Below, piece by piece: positions 29,934-39,940 of a DNA stretch of 64,000 bases. Origin of the DNA: Terasakiispira papahanaumokuakeensis. GTDB lineage: Bacteria > Pseudomonadota > Gammaproteobacteria > Pseudomonadales > Halomonadaceae. Position numbers and translations under genes: made by a program. The notes beneath the pieces were generated by a model, which saw nothing but the letters and a program-made list of their open reading frames with translations, had not been told where the DNA came from and did no database searches. Location: assembly GCF_001709345.1 (NCBI RefSeq), contig NZ_MDTQ01000001.1, positions 1,956,584 to 2,020,583 of the forward strand. Reading direction: 5' to 3'. Positions within the stretch are counted from its first letter, which is position 1; each line of letters starts with the position of its first letter.

Positions 29934-31424
29934 TTAGCAATACGCATCGGAAGGTTTACTCCCAAGACTGGCTGCTTGTGCAGATGAGCTCAGGAATTCA
30001 CCACTAGCGTTGTGGCCAAGTATGCGACCTTCAGCTGGTGCTGGCGCTCCTCCAAACAGCCATTTGACCTCGCCCGAACCATGAGAGCTGGCCACCCATC
30101 CCTGTAGGCCCAAAGGTACATTCACCGACACGGTCCCGATACTGATCCAGTGACTGCCATCGATAGAATAGTAGCCGGTCACCTTGCGACCCTGTCCTTC
30201 TACCGTCAGGCGTAACCAGATAGGTGTATTAGCGCTGACTCGCGGATAACCGTTCACGCCATGAGGAATCATGGCCTCTATCGCGGCACTATCATCCCCC
30301 GCAGATGAACGGGATTGCATCCGAATACCATGACTACCGGTACGAAGCACAGCACAGTACGCCGCGCTCGCATCGGTTGATGCTCGTGCCATCAACCCAC
30401 CTTTAATCCACCCATTCACATGTGAGGCTGGATTTCCCACAAATCCGGTCAATGTCCGGTCAGGGTTGCTCATCGAGTCAAACTGGAAATAGCCGCTATC
30501 CTCTTTCGACCAGAGATCCTCAGAGTTCACCCGAATGGCAAAGAGTGCCCCTGGCTCTACCAATGGCTCCCCCTGATCTCCCCCTAGAAAATCAAAGGGA
30601 TAGCCGGTTGACGGGTTATCCGTGCGCGCCCACTCATCGCTGAAGGCATTCACCTTATTGGTGGTGAGATGGTTCACCTGGTCTTGCCAACCTTTGCACC
30701 AGGAGGACTGGCTATCCAGACCATAGGCGCGACCGACAAATCCCTGCTCTTGTATGGCCTGACCGAGTGCAATATGTGACGAGCTCAGGTTAAATACCAC
30801 CGCATAATCAAACTGTAGAATCTGATCTGTTTGACTGATATCCGGTGCGACAAAAGCCAACCGCTGATTTGCAGTCGCTCCGTTTTCAACGTATTGATTC
30901 AAGTGCGAATCAGGAGAACTCAAATCCCCGGTGGTGCAGGCAAAGATAAACTTGCCCCGCAGCGCCTCCAGCGAAGGCCAACCGTGTTGATGAATCGCTT
31001 GCTGCAGAGAGGGCTCAGAGCCAATCAGATCCGGCGGGCCCCAGATGGCCTCACGCCCCAGTCCTTCCACCAGCAGTTGATCCAACGCTTCGGGAGTATG
31101 ATTAGTGGCAGTGAAGCTGTCTTTGATATCCAGCCAGAGGGTCATTACCTCGTGATCAGGCACCGCCAGATGAAAAGCGCGCAGCACTGCCAGTGCATCC
31201 GACAGCTGGTTAACCGTTGAGTTCTGATCCACCACTGACAGATGATAGACGTACCAGTCCCCCTGAAGCTTCGGCCAGCCGGAGGCATCATTGCCGTTAT
31301 GAATATCAATCTCCAGCGAGCGAATCCGCCAATAAAGCGCCTGGTCGATGTAACCTTCACTACGCTGATAAGTGTTGTGCGAACCTTTCTGGCGCGCAGC
31401 ACGATATGTAACCTCTTCGTTCAT
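29934..31424 (-). CDS. Ca-dependent phosphoinositide-PLC-like phosphodiesterase with C-terminal beta-sandwich
   Basis: 496 residues. The N-terminal TIM-barrel (~1-300) has the PLC-like landmarks QKGSHNTYQRSEGYIDQ (catalytic His region), RSLEIDIHNGND (Glu/Asp metal ligands), YHLSVVDQNSTVNQLSDAL and MTLWLDIKDSF. This is the pattern of the Ca2+-dependent phosphoinositide-specific PLC family. Residues ~305-470 form a concanavalin/LamG-like domain (IWLRLTVEGQGRKVTGYYS, then SIDGSHWISIGTV), often carbohydrate- or surface-binding. There is no signal peptide. It starts 12 bases after the RHS stop with GGGGAG ahead of the ATG, so it is tightly coupled. It could be the lipid-attacking effector of the operon; that is inference. 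Confidence 0.85.
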   Translation of the reverse strand: MNEEVTYRAARQKGSHNTYQRSEGYIDQALYWRIRSLEIDIHNGNDASGWPKLQGDWYVYHLSVVDQNSTVNQLSDALAVLRAFHLAVPDHEVMTLWLDIKDSFTATNHTPEALDQLLVEGLGREAIWGPPDLIGSEPSLQQAIHQHGWPSLEALRGKFIFACTTGDLSSPDSHLNQYVENGATANQRLAFVAPDISQTDQILQFDYAVVFNLSSSHIALGQAIQEQGFVGRAYGLDSQSSWCKGWQDQVNHLTTNKVNAFSDEWARTDNPSTGYPFDFLGGDQGEPLVEPGALFAIRVNSEDLWSKEDSGYFQFDSMSNPDRTLTGFVGNPASHVNGWIKGGLMARASTDASAAYCAVLRTGSHGIRMQSRSSAGDDSAAIEAMIPHGVNGYPRVSANTPIWLRLTVEGQGRKVTGYYSIDGSHWISIGTVSVNVPLGLQGWVASSHGSGEVKWLFGGAPAPAEGRILGHNASGEFLSSSAQAASLGSKPSDAYC

Positions 31425-31436
31425 CCCTGCTCCCCT

Positions 31437-34400
31437 TTACGCCGTTTTAAAGTTGGTGGCTGCCCCCCAAACCACATAGCCTGCGGGCAAGAAAAAACCA
31501 GCCAGAATATAGCCCGCAATCGCAGTGTCACTGGTCGCCATAGATTTCACCGTTTGAGGTAAAGTCACCACCTTCTGCACCGTCTGATCGGATATCACAC
31601 CTTTACTAGCGGCTTTCGCAGCAATGGCCTCGCGCCCAGTCCAAGCGGATTTACCCAGTGAAGTCGCCCCTCCCATAGCAGCACCGGAAGCAGCGCCACT
31701 CAAAGTCGATTTAAGTACACCCTGATACCATGGCTGATGCTGGGACACATTGGTCAGCACGGTCTTGAGGTCAGAAGTAATCGCACTTTGTAGAGCACCG
31801 CTGGCCGCATTGATGGCTGCTTTACCAAAGGCGCCACTGACGCCTTCAAAGCCACGGGTCAGACTATCGGTCGCCGCGCCTAAGCCCTTACCCAACCCGC
31901 CACTGACAAGCCCCGTAGCCGCCCCGATACCGACCGCTTCAAAGAAGCCTTTGGCGGTAAAGTCACGGCCGTGCTGGATGTCATAACTGAGACCACTGGT
32001 ACCCGCACTTTGAATGGTGGAACCGAGCACATTGATACCAATGGTCGACCAGCTGGTGGAGGCCGTTTCTGTTGCAGTAGCCCCCGCAGCGACTTCCGCT
32101 GAAGCGGATGCACCGGCAGCGGCAGACCCTTCCGCCCCCGCTGCGGCAGCACCAGTACCGGCCTCGGCAGCAGCTTCAGTCCCCATGGCGCCAACTGCAG
32201 CCCCTTCAGCAGCGACTTCACTACCTTCGACCGCCGTAGCAGTACCAAGCAATGCGGCGTCCGTTGAGGCGGCAGCGGCATCCGAAGCACCACCGGTAAA
32301 GAGTGTCAGACCAACACCCACCGCGGTGATGGCCACCATCGCAATACCAATACCAACCTCGGCCCAAATAGAAATTTCACCGGTCGGATCAACAATGATC
32401 AATGGACTGTTATTGGCGAAAACATAGCCACTCGCGAACTGACGACAAGGGTCAGGCGTCAGGAAGCGACCAAGCTGCGGGTCATAGAGACGGGTACGGA
32501 AGTCGTATAGTTCAAGCTCAGCATCCCAGAGCTGTCCCTGGAATCCGTAGGGAACGGGGTCCGTGCCATGCACCTTCGACATCTCACCAAAGGGCAGATA
32601 GGTTCGGGCACTGATGAGCGCCTGATCCGCGACCACGCCCCAGACGGAATCGGTCGTGTCGGTCAGCAGGTAATAGGTGCGATCAGCGACCCAGGCCAAC
32701 AACCCGGTCGGGCCATGGAGTACCACCGACCACTGACCATTGATGAGACTTGCCACCGGCACCTGTCCAGCCCCCATAAAATCAATCTGAATCTCACCAC
32801 CGGTCTGCTGCTTGACCACCCTGCGCTGTGCCGAACCGTAGGCAAGGCGGGTCGTTTGCCCACCGCGACTGACCGCCGTAGTCATCCCGGTCGCCGGTTC
32901 ATACTCGAACTGGCGGCCGGAATCTTCCAGTAGCTGGCCACGGGCCGAATAGAGAAGCGTTTGCAGCGGAGTGTCGGCCACCTCGATACTGCTCAGGCGG
33001 TTACTGCCTGCAAGATAGTCAAAGCGACTGGTCTCACCATCACGAGTGACCTGCCAGAGGTTGCCGTTCGGATCGTAGCTGTCGTAGCTCACATTGGAGG
33101 CCCCCTCAGCTCGGCTTAAGCGTCGCTGCCCGTCATAACCAAAGGTATCGTTGTAGCTCAGAGTGAAATCGCTGAAAGCGAAATCCACATCACGTTTGGA
33201 CATCGCGCCATCGGCATCGTAGTCGAAGCTAAAGCCCAAATGTTGCGAGGCATCGGCGATGGACTGTGTCTGCATCGACAGAATCCAGCCCGGCGAGTTA
33301 TAGCCGACTACCCGTTGCCAGTCGCCGGTGGTTTGGATGACGGGATAGTTCTCGGCCGAATAGACAAAGCTCGCCAAGTCATCGCTACCGGCCTTCGTAC
33401 CCAGACAGACGATATTGCCTTGATCGTCGTAGCTATAGAACACCTTCGCCAGCGGCGCACCGTCGGGCAGTATCAGACAAGTGATGTCGCCCATCTGGTT
33501 ATAGCTGTACCCTATAGCGCCTGAAGCCTCGGTATCACCGCTCACTTGCTGCGTCACCGTCACAATATTACCCGCGGCGTCGTAGCCAAAGGTTTCGAGG
33601 ATACGAATCTCCGTACTGCCAGCGACACTGGCGGGCGCCGCATTGATTGCGGTGGTTTTCCACTTCATGCCCAGCAGCGAAGGCTGATGACCATCACCGT
33701 CATACTCGATGGTGACCGTCGAGTGATAACCCGGCGTCGAAGTCAAGGGCCAGGCAGAATTATCCGCATGGACACGCAGTGCCTCAGTATCCCAACTGGC
33801 AGTGAGGATCCCCTCTTCGACCATACGGCCAATGGCATCGTAGCGGTAGAAGATAAACCACTGTTCACCCTCTCCCATCGCTGGTTGTACAAAGCGCAGG
33901 TTACCCACAGTGTCATAGATGAACTGCATCTGACCATTATCTGGGTCCGACAAGGCGAGTGTTTCCTGCAAGGCACTGGCGTGAGTTTCGCGGACGTAGT
34001 CTGCATCACCACTCTGAGGGCCAGAAGTCAGCGCATTGGGTAATTGCTGAAGGATAGAAGCGACGGGGCCTGCTGTCGGTGCAGCATAACTGCGCTCACC
34101 TGCACTCTGATTGACCCGGCTGTGCTGATCATCAAAGAACTCCGTTGCCACCTGCTGTCCCATCAGATCATTAATCTGCGAAGACAGGGTTTTCATCGCA
34201 CTCGTGACATCCGACTGCAAGTATTTACCGGAAGGTAGTGCGCCATCAGCCCCTGTCGCCGCATGGTAGGCATACTGCACCGTTTGCCGCTCAGTTTCAG
34301 GCACTGAGAGATTAATGGCGTATGCGCCCCCCGGCTGACTGGTTTCAAGCTTCACAGAACGGGGTGAGGCTTCATAGCGGACCCCCCAATACGGATAGCC

Positions 34401-37400
34401 TTCATCATCGGAACGGCGATAGCCCTGATCCTGCTGACCGGCGTAGTAATCGGCAAGATCGCCCTGCATGACCCAGTCAGAACCGGTAGCCGTCAGGAAC
34501 GCCGCCACATCCACAAAGCCGGAACGGTAGGCAAGCACGGGAACCCCAGCCCCCGAGCCGAAAGAGCCCGGAGCACTTTTGGTCGTCGCCACTTGACGGT
34601 CCAACTTATCGAAGATCAACTCACACAGGAGGCTGTCATCGTTGTGCAGCTGGTGCACCTGACGCTGACGTCCGCCTGCATCGTTGTAGGACAGTCCGAG
34701 GCGAATATCCATCACCCCGGTTAAGTGGCGCAAGGCACTACCGGTACCACCCAGGGTCAGGCTCACCTGAGCGTTATCCGGTGTCAGTTTGTGACTGAAG
34801 AGCAGCTGGCCATCGGCGAAGAACAGCACAACCCCCTGCCCCACCACCATAAGGAGATGAGCGGCCAGGGCCGGTGGAGTTGCCAGAGCTGTCAGCGCCT
34901 GGCTGCCCAGCGCACCCGACCAGCCCTGACCATTCCAACCAAAGCTCAGATTACCAGCAGCAAGGCTAATTTGCGTGGCGGTGACAGACTCCAGTTCACA
35001 ATAAACAGCATAAGTACCCTTAGGCTGACTCTGCCACTCAAGCACTGCCGGTCGGTTACCTTCGACACGCAAAGCCCCATTACTGATCTGCCACTGATCA
35101 GCCTGCTCAGGCTGCCAGCGGGTAAGCCACTGCCCCCCATCGCGGAAATCCTCAAGAATACCGCCTTCGGTGGTATGCAGGGTCAACTCAGCATTGGGCG
35201 ATGCACGATCAAAGGCATCCCGGACATTGCCCTGACGGGAAAGGAAACTCATGGAGATCTCACGCACCTTACCAGAGGTGCCTACCGACACTGAGGGACG
35301 ACCGCTCCGATCATAATAGGTACGGCTGGTCCGTCCACTCATGTCCATGGAAGAGAGGATCTGCTGGGAATCAGGATCAAAACTACGAATGGTCGCCCCA
35401 GCGACTTTGGGTGTCAGTAACACTGAGTCCAGATGCACATCACAAGTCGTGCTGTTATCCAATACGATCTCCAACGTCAGCGCGCCTTCAGGAAGACCGT
35501 CGAGCTCTACTGCCAAAGTTCGATACTGCCAGCGGTTGCTCGTATCCGCCCAGGGTAGACTTATGGACTTTTGATGCTGGCCATCGACCCGCACGTTGAT
35601 CGTCATACCACTGGTGTTGGCAGTCAATGAAGCAGGTGTACGGTAACGGCAACCCAGCACATAGGTCTGGCGCCTGTCCGGAGTAATGACAGTACTCAGG
35701 TACGCATTGGCGGAGGCCGGCAAACGTGCCGAACGCGTTCCGCTGTAGGCATCATCCTCGTCGTACAGCACATCAGATAGTGTCCAGCCTTCGCTGGATT
35801 CATAGGCCTGAAAACCGAGATAGGCGCATCCCTCATGGGAGGCATTGGCAATCCGGGCAATCGCTAGCTCTTCTTTAAGGTCGTAAAAGGTCGCGGACGG
35901 GTTACTCAAGCCATCGATATTGGCCGCCTCCTGACCAAAACGTGTACGACGAGTCGTTCTGGCGCTTAGCAACCATCCCTCAGGCGACGAACCCGGAGTG
36001 TAGGAGGCAAAAGGAAATGCCGGATCATTACTGGTCAAGACTGCAAAACCGGCTTCAGGCGCAGGTACCTGAACCCCTTCGTTGTCACTGTTCCAATGGG
36101 TATAGGTTGTGGCATTGGAAGACAATAAAGTCTGCTGTCCCCCCTGCCCCTGCCAGTTCACAATCAGTGCTTCATCCGCCAATGCATGAATGGCGACTAA
36201 CGAAGGATAAGAGGAGATTTCCACGCCAAACCGGGTCACGCTGACAAAGGACTCTTCGTTACCTGCTCCTGAAAAGTTATGTGTCGTGACCGTCACCGGC
36301 TGACCGCTGTAAGAAAGAGACAGCCCCTGATTCACATACTCGGTGCGTTTGACACTGGTCACGCCGTCACTCATTGACGTCTTTTGCTTCGCTGTCACCC
36401 ATCCACCGCGCAGCGTAATCGCGGGTGCCGAGGCATCGAGCGGACTGGAGGCAACACTTTCGACCACTTCCCAGGTGGTGGAGTCACTGGCCACCAGATG
36501 GTTGCTGGCATCATAGGTCTCTGTCGCGACCAGCATGCCATCAAGCATGTCGTAGTAGTTGTCACCGGTCTGATCAGTCACACCGTTCAGGTAGCGGCTG
36601 ACCACATGGCCATCGACGGCACTGCCCGGGTCGAGGGTGCCGGGATAAACGGCATTCTGATAGAACTTGACGATATTGCCGCTAGCATCAGCAGTGGCGG
36701 TTGCCGCATCAGGCAGAAAAGCCGTAGTGATCGGATCACCAAAACCATCATCCATTTCCACCGCCATCACGGTGTAATGCTCAATGGGGCCACTGACGGC
36801 ATAGCCTGCGTAATGGTGAAGAAACAGCGACTGGGCCTGATCAAAACTGCTGTAATGGGATGGAAAAGCCGCAAAGACGCCGGGCCCCTGAGGCGAAACG
36901 CCTGGCCCCATCAACCCGGCATCACTGCCAGCGGCCAATTTCTGATCCGCAAAGGGCGTGGGAGCGCCCGCCAGACCACCATTGGCGATGATCAGGGTTT
37001 GAACGGATTTATCCGCATGAGATTCAACGGTATAGGTCAGGAAGGCAGGTGCCGCATCGACAAGAGACTGGGACTGATAGACCCCGTTGGCTGAGGCCGC
37101 TTCGCTGGCAATATTGGCCGTCGCGCTCTGGCTCATGACCTGCGACCAGTTGGTCGAGGAGCCACGAAAATATAGATAAGGCCCGACCACCGCCCAGTCA
37201 TCACCACTGGCAGATGGCCAGTTATCGGCAGGTGTCGACTGATTTGGCAAGTCTTCTCCCAACGCCGTCGGCCCAACCCACAAAGCAGGCTGCTCAGGAT
37301 CAAAGGCCAACACTTCGGCCTGAGCCTGGCCAATACCGGTCATCGGTGCCGTGACACGAATCACAAAATCCTCGCCATAAGCAAAGCGCGAATCATATCC

Positions 37401-39854
37401 CGTAGGCGGATTAGTGCCGGGGTTCATGGCGGTGTTTTGGCTCCAACTTTTACCATTACGACGGAACACGTTACCGTTGGTCGCCACCAACGTATCGTTC
37501 AACACCTGTGGTATCCAGGTGCTGGCCGGGTTTCCGCTGCCGAACCAGTCAGTGAAAGCACCATAGGCACTTTGTGTCAGTTGATAGTCACTATCCCAGT
37601 CCAAAATCCACTGTTGATAGGTGTTCTGCTGGCTATTGGCCGACGTGCGGTTTGTGACCACGACCAGGCTGCTACCCGGCACCAACACGGTGTCATCAAC
37701 AGAGACCACCGACATACCGTCCAACTTAAGAGCGCCAGCATTTTTCCATTGCAGCGAGGAATCCAGAGCAAATAGCGAGAAGCTGCCGTTTCTGTCGAGC
37801 ACTACATAGTAATCATTGCCGGCGGTCAGCCAGCTGTAAGTTGCGGCACTGACCGTCTGAGTCTCCCAACTCTGGCTGGACCAGCGCCAAGTCAGCACTT
37901 CATAGGACCCCGTCAGGCTGGAGGCGTCCATCTGACTGACAACAAAGAAGGTGCTGCCGCCCACAAAAGTCGGTGCCGCATTCGTACTGGCATAACTCAG
38001 AGTTGGTGTATTCAGTGCCGTGGTGACCTGATGAATAGTCGCGGCGCGCCACTGCCCAGGGCGAGCGCTATCACGCTCAAACACATAGACGGCTAGGTCA
38101 CCAGAGGTACGGTTAAAACGCAAGGTCAGGAAATCCGCCCCCGTCTGCACATTCAGGGTTTCCAGATCGAGGCCCTGAGTGTCGATCAATGGCGAGTCCG
38201 CCGAGAGCTGCCAAATGAGCCAGGACCCGGTCCAGGTCAGTACCTGCAGGGATAGCTCCTGTGAGTTCTGGTTGTAGTAACAGACGACGGCATAATCACC
38301 GCCAAAGAAGACGCGTGGAGTCGCCCCCTCAGACACCTGCGCCGGGCGCGATACCTCAATGGAACGCTCAGCCAGCACCAACTGCTGATCATTACTGTAG
38401 GTATAACGAGCCACACCGCCTTGGGGATAGGTCACGGCCTTAAGCGCACCGGGCTGACCACCCTGAGTGTTCATCGCCAGATCATAGTCAAACCGCAGGC
38501 CCGGTGAGGCTGTGCCGTCCTGATTGTACTGAATAATGCCTGTCAGGAAGCGCTTGTAAGTGTTGCCCTTCAGCTCACCGGTAAAGTCTGTGACGTTAGC
38601 AACCGGGCTGGATGGGCTAGGCGCAAAGTCGAAGCCCAGACTGAACATTCGCTGGCCTGCCGCATCATCAACGGTGACGAGGTCCAGATAAAAAGTCTCG
38701 TAACAGTCCTGATAGGGACTGGGGTCATTCGATGGCGTTGCCGAATGGGGGTCGTAATATTCGCGGGGAGATTCTGCAGCGGCCTCCCAGAGCTTGGATT
38801 CATAGTGAAAGTTAACTTTGCGACCGTAACTGTCTTCGATCTGGCTGAGGTACACCGCCTTGGTGTAAGGCTTGCCTTCGACACCAACCCGCTGCTCGAC
38901 CTCCGGCAGATAGCCCTGCTGATTACGAGTAAATCTATTGTAGCGAAAGGTGACACGGCTGCCGAAACGATCTTCCATGGTATTGAGATACCATGCCCGC
39001 GCGACCTGAATCTGGCCAGAGGTCTGATTGCTCGCGCCCTTCCAAACCGGTGCAGCGGATTCATTGGTCCACCATACAGACCAGGCGATACTGTTATCGT
39101 TAGCAGTGGCGAAACCTTCAGGGGTATTGGCCGTTTGTCCACCAAAACTGCGACGTACCGCTTGGTCACTGACAATCAGCCAGCGCTCATAGTCGGGGTA
39201 ATAGAGAATCTTCCAGAACTGGTAATTCTGCAGCTGATAAAGCTCACCGCCATCATAGGCATTCAGGGCCGAGCCCTCGGTTTTCAGAACAAATTGCTGC
39301 TGCAGATCCGCATCATCCAGTGTCCATTCTGGCGCGGCACCGGCCACTTTCGTTTGCACCGAGAGCGCAAGACCATGTTCGAGAAACTGAGCACGTATCG
39401 CTGTGGGCACGGGCATGCCGTTTTCCAGCCCGCCGGCGAGCGACCCCTCCATGCAAAACAACATGGGCACGATAGACTGACGCACCAACTGATTGGCCGA
39501 GCCATTATCATACAGGGTATAGGCTCGGTTTCCCGAAGCAGGCGCGCCCTGATCTAGTGCTTCAATCCAGGTCAATGGCAACTGCCAGCCCAACCCCAAC
39601 ACACCAGTCGGCGCATCTGCATTCCAGGTGGTTGCGGCACGAAACACATTACTCTGGTACTGCACGCTCAATATAACGTCCAGTGCATTGCTTTGGGAGC
39701 GCCCTGGCAAGGTGAAAAGGGTCTGGGAAAGGTTAACGTCGCCACGGAAGAGATTGACCGAACTGGCGAGATTGCCTTGGGAACTGCCATCCATCTGAAA
39801 AGTTCTGACGGCGGGAGTCTGAGTGGAGCTGCTAGTTGAAGATGACGCAGGCAT
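31437..39854 (-). CDS. giant SpvB/RHS-repeat protein (2805 aa)
   Basis: The ATG at 39854 is chosen because AGGAGG lies 6 bases upstream. The N-terminus has no signal peptide: a Ser/Thr-rich stretch, then an SpvB/TcdB-like start (VNLFRGDVNLSQTLF, DAPTGVLGLGWQLPL). Residues ~520-1000 look like a WD/FG-GAP-type beta-propeller. Carbohydrate-binding/LamG-like inserts follow at ~1390-1700. YD repeats run from ~1700 (e.g. YRYDAIGRMVEEG, FGYDAAGNIVTVT, YSYDDQGNIVCLG). The RHS core end is canonical: YDFRTRLYDPQLGRFLTPDP and DPTGE at ~2489-2493, where RHS proteins self-cleave. The last ~312 residues (DNA 31437-32375) are variable: a hydrophobic segment, an Ala-rich low-complexity stretch and Gly/Ala-rich helices, with a hydrophobic end (TAIAGYILAGFFLPAGYVVWG). 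RHS shells encapsulate toxic tails. No PAAR, VgrG or TcA partner lies nearby. The gene looks G+C-richer than its neighbours. Confidence 0.92.
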   Translation of the reverse strand: MPASSSTSSSTQTPAVRTFQMDGSSQGNLASSVNLFRGDVNLSQTLFTLPGRSQSNALDVILSVQYQSNVFRAATTWNADAPTGVLGLGWQLPLTWIEALDQGAPASGNRAYTLYDNGSANQLVRQSIVPMLFCMEGSLAGGLENGMPVPTAIRAQFLEHGLALSVQTKVAGAAPEWTLDDADLQQQFVLKTEGSALNAYDGGELYQLQNYQFWKILYYPDYERWLIVSDQAVRRSFGGQTANTPEGFATANDNSIAWSVWWTNESAAPVWKGASNQTSGQIQVARAWYLNTMEDRFGSRVTFRYNRFTRNQQGYLPEVEQRVGVEGKPYTKAVYLSQIEDSYGRKVNFHYESKLWEAAAESPREYYDPHSATPSNDPSPYQDCYETFYLDLVTVDDAAGQRMFSLGFDFAPSPSSPVANVTDFTGELKGNTYKRFLTGIIQYNQDGTASPGLRFDYDLAMNTQGGQPGALKAVTYPQGGVARYTYSNDQQLVLAERSIEVSRPAQVSEGATPRVFFGGDYAVVCYYNQNSQELSLQVLTWTGSWLIWQLSADSPLIDTQGLDLETLNVQTGADFLTLRFNRTSGDLAVYVFERDSARPGQWRAATIHQVTTALNTPTLSYASTNAAPTFVGGSTFFVVSQMDASSLTGSYEVLTWRWSSQSWETQTVSAATYSWLTAGNDYYVVLDRNGSFSLFALDSSLQWKNAGALKLDGMSVVSVDDTVLVPGSSLVVVTNRTSANSQQNTYQQWILDWDSDYQLTQSAYGAFTDWFGSGNPASTWIPQVLNDTLVATNGNVFRRNGKSWSQNTAMNPGTNPPTGYDSRFAYGEDFVIRVTAPMTGIGQAQAEVLAFDPEQPALWVGPTALGEDLPNQSTPADNWPSASGDDWAVVGPYLYFRGSSTNWSQVMSQSATANIASEAASANGVYQSQSLVDAAPAFLTYTVESHADKSVQTLIIANGGLAGAPTPFADQKLAAGSDAGLMGPGVSPQGPGVFAAFPSHYSSFDQAQSLFLHHYAGYAVSGPIEHYTVMAVEMDDGFGDPITTAFLPDAATATADASGNIVKFYQNAVYPGTLDPGSAVDGHVVSRYLNGVTDQTGDNYYDMLDGMLVATETYDASNHLVASDSTTWEVVESVASSPLDASAPAITLRGGWVTAKQKTSMSDGVTSVKRTEYVNQGLSLSYSGQPVTVTTHNFSGAGNEESFVSVTRFGVEISSYPSLVAIHALADEALIVNWQGQGGQQTLLSSNATTYTHWNSDNEGVQVPAPEAGFAVLTSNDPAFPFASYTPGSSPEGWLLSARTTRRTRFGQEAANIDGLSNPSATFYDLKEELAIARIANASHEGCAYLGFQAYESSEGWTLSDVLYDEDDAYSGTRSARLPASANAYLSTVITPDRRQTYVLGCRYRTPASLTANTSGMTINVRVDGQHQKSISLPWADTSNRWQYRTLAVELDGLPEGALTLEIVLDNSTTCDVHLDSVLLTPKVAGATIRSFDPDSQQILSSMDMSGRTSRTYYDRSGRPSVSVGTSGKVREISMSFLSRQGNVRDAFDRASPNAELTLHTTEGGILEDFRDGGQWLTRWQPEQADQWQISNGALRVEGNRPAVLEWQSQPKGTYAVYCELESVTATQISLAAGNLSFGWNGQGWSGALGSQALTALATPPALAAHLLMVVGQGVVLFFADGQLLFSHKLTPDNAQVSLTLGGTGSALRHLTGVMDIRLGLSYNDAGGRQRQVHQLHNDDSLLCELIFDKLDRQVATTKSAPGSFGSGAGVPVLAYRSGFVDVAAFLTATGSDWVMQGDLADYYAGQQDQGYRRSDDEGYPYWGVRYEASPRSVKLETSQPGGAYAINLSVPETERQTVQYAYHAATGADGALPSGKYLQSDVTSAMKTLSSQINDLMGQQVATEFFDDQHSRVNQSAGERSYAAPTAGPVASILQQLPNALTSGPQSGDADYVRETHASALQETLALSDPDNGQMQFIYDTVGNLRFVQPAMGEGEQWFIFYRYDAIGRMVEEGILTASWDTEALRVHADNSAWPLTSTPGYHSTVTIEYDGDGHQPSLLGMKWKTTAINAAPASVAGSTEIRILETFGYDAAGNIVTVTQQVSGDTEASGAIGYSYNQMGDITCLILPDGAPLAKVFYSYDDQGNIVCLGTKAGSDDLASFVYSAENYPVIQTTGDWQRVVGYNSPGWILSMQTQSIADASQHLGFSFDYDADGAMSKRDVDFAFSDFTLSYNDTFGYDGQRRLSRAEGASNVSYDSYDPNGNLWQVTRDGETSRFDYLAGSNRLSSIEVADTPLQTLLYSARGQLLEDSGRQFEYEPATGMTTAVSRGGQTTRLAYGSAQRRVVKQQTGGEIQIDFMGAGQVPVASLINGQWSVVLHGPTGLLAWVADRTYYLLTDTTDSVWGVVADQALISARTYLPFGEMSKVHGTDPVPYGFQGQLWDAELELYDFRTRLYDPQLGRFLTPDPCRQFASGYVFANNSPLIIVDPTGEISIWAEVGIGIAMVAITAVGVGLTLFTGGASDAAAASTDAALLGTATAVEGSEVAAEGAAVGAMGTEAAAEAGTGAAAAGAEGSAAAGASASAEVAAGATATETASTSWSTIGINVLGSTIQSAGTSGLSYDIQHGRDFTAKGFFEAVGIGAATGLVSGGLGKGLGAATDSLTRGFEGVSGAFGKAAINAASGALQSAITSDLKTVLTNVSQHQPWYQGVLKSTLSGAASGAAMGGATSLGKSAWTGREAIAAKAASKGVISDQTVQKVVTLPQTVKSMATSDTAIAGYILAGFFLPAGYVVWGAATNFKTA

Positions 39855-39888
39855 AACGTTCCTCCTGAACATCAATGCAAATCACCCA

Positions 39889-39912
39889 AAAGACCGGCCG
39901 AGTTGCCGGTCT
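39889..39912 (-). terminator. intra-operon hairpin/attenuator before the RHS gene
   Basis: On the minus strand AGACCGGC, loop AACTCG, GCCGGTCT, then TTTGGG. It lies in the 86-base gap between the DHHVK-protein stop and the RHS start. The 8-bp G+C-rich stem plus short T-run fits partial termination, so the first gene should be expressed more than the giant second gene. Confidence 0.7.
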
Positions 39913-39940
39913 CAGGTTAAAAAGAAAACTCAGGAAGAGA

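Noticed and set aside
36384-37094. Long plus-strand open frame (236 codons) inside the RHS gene; similar ones at 38745-39557 and 33546-34043
   Set aside because: They are antisense to a continuous coding frame with clear RHS homology, lie in G+C-richer DNA where stops are rare, and their products show no family features.
29934-39854. RHS operon as a type VI secretion effector
   Set aside because: No PAAR, VgrG, Hcp, Tap/DUF4123 or EagR gene is present, and the RHS N-terminus is SpvB/TcdB-like without a PAAR domain; only the capsule idea is kept.
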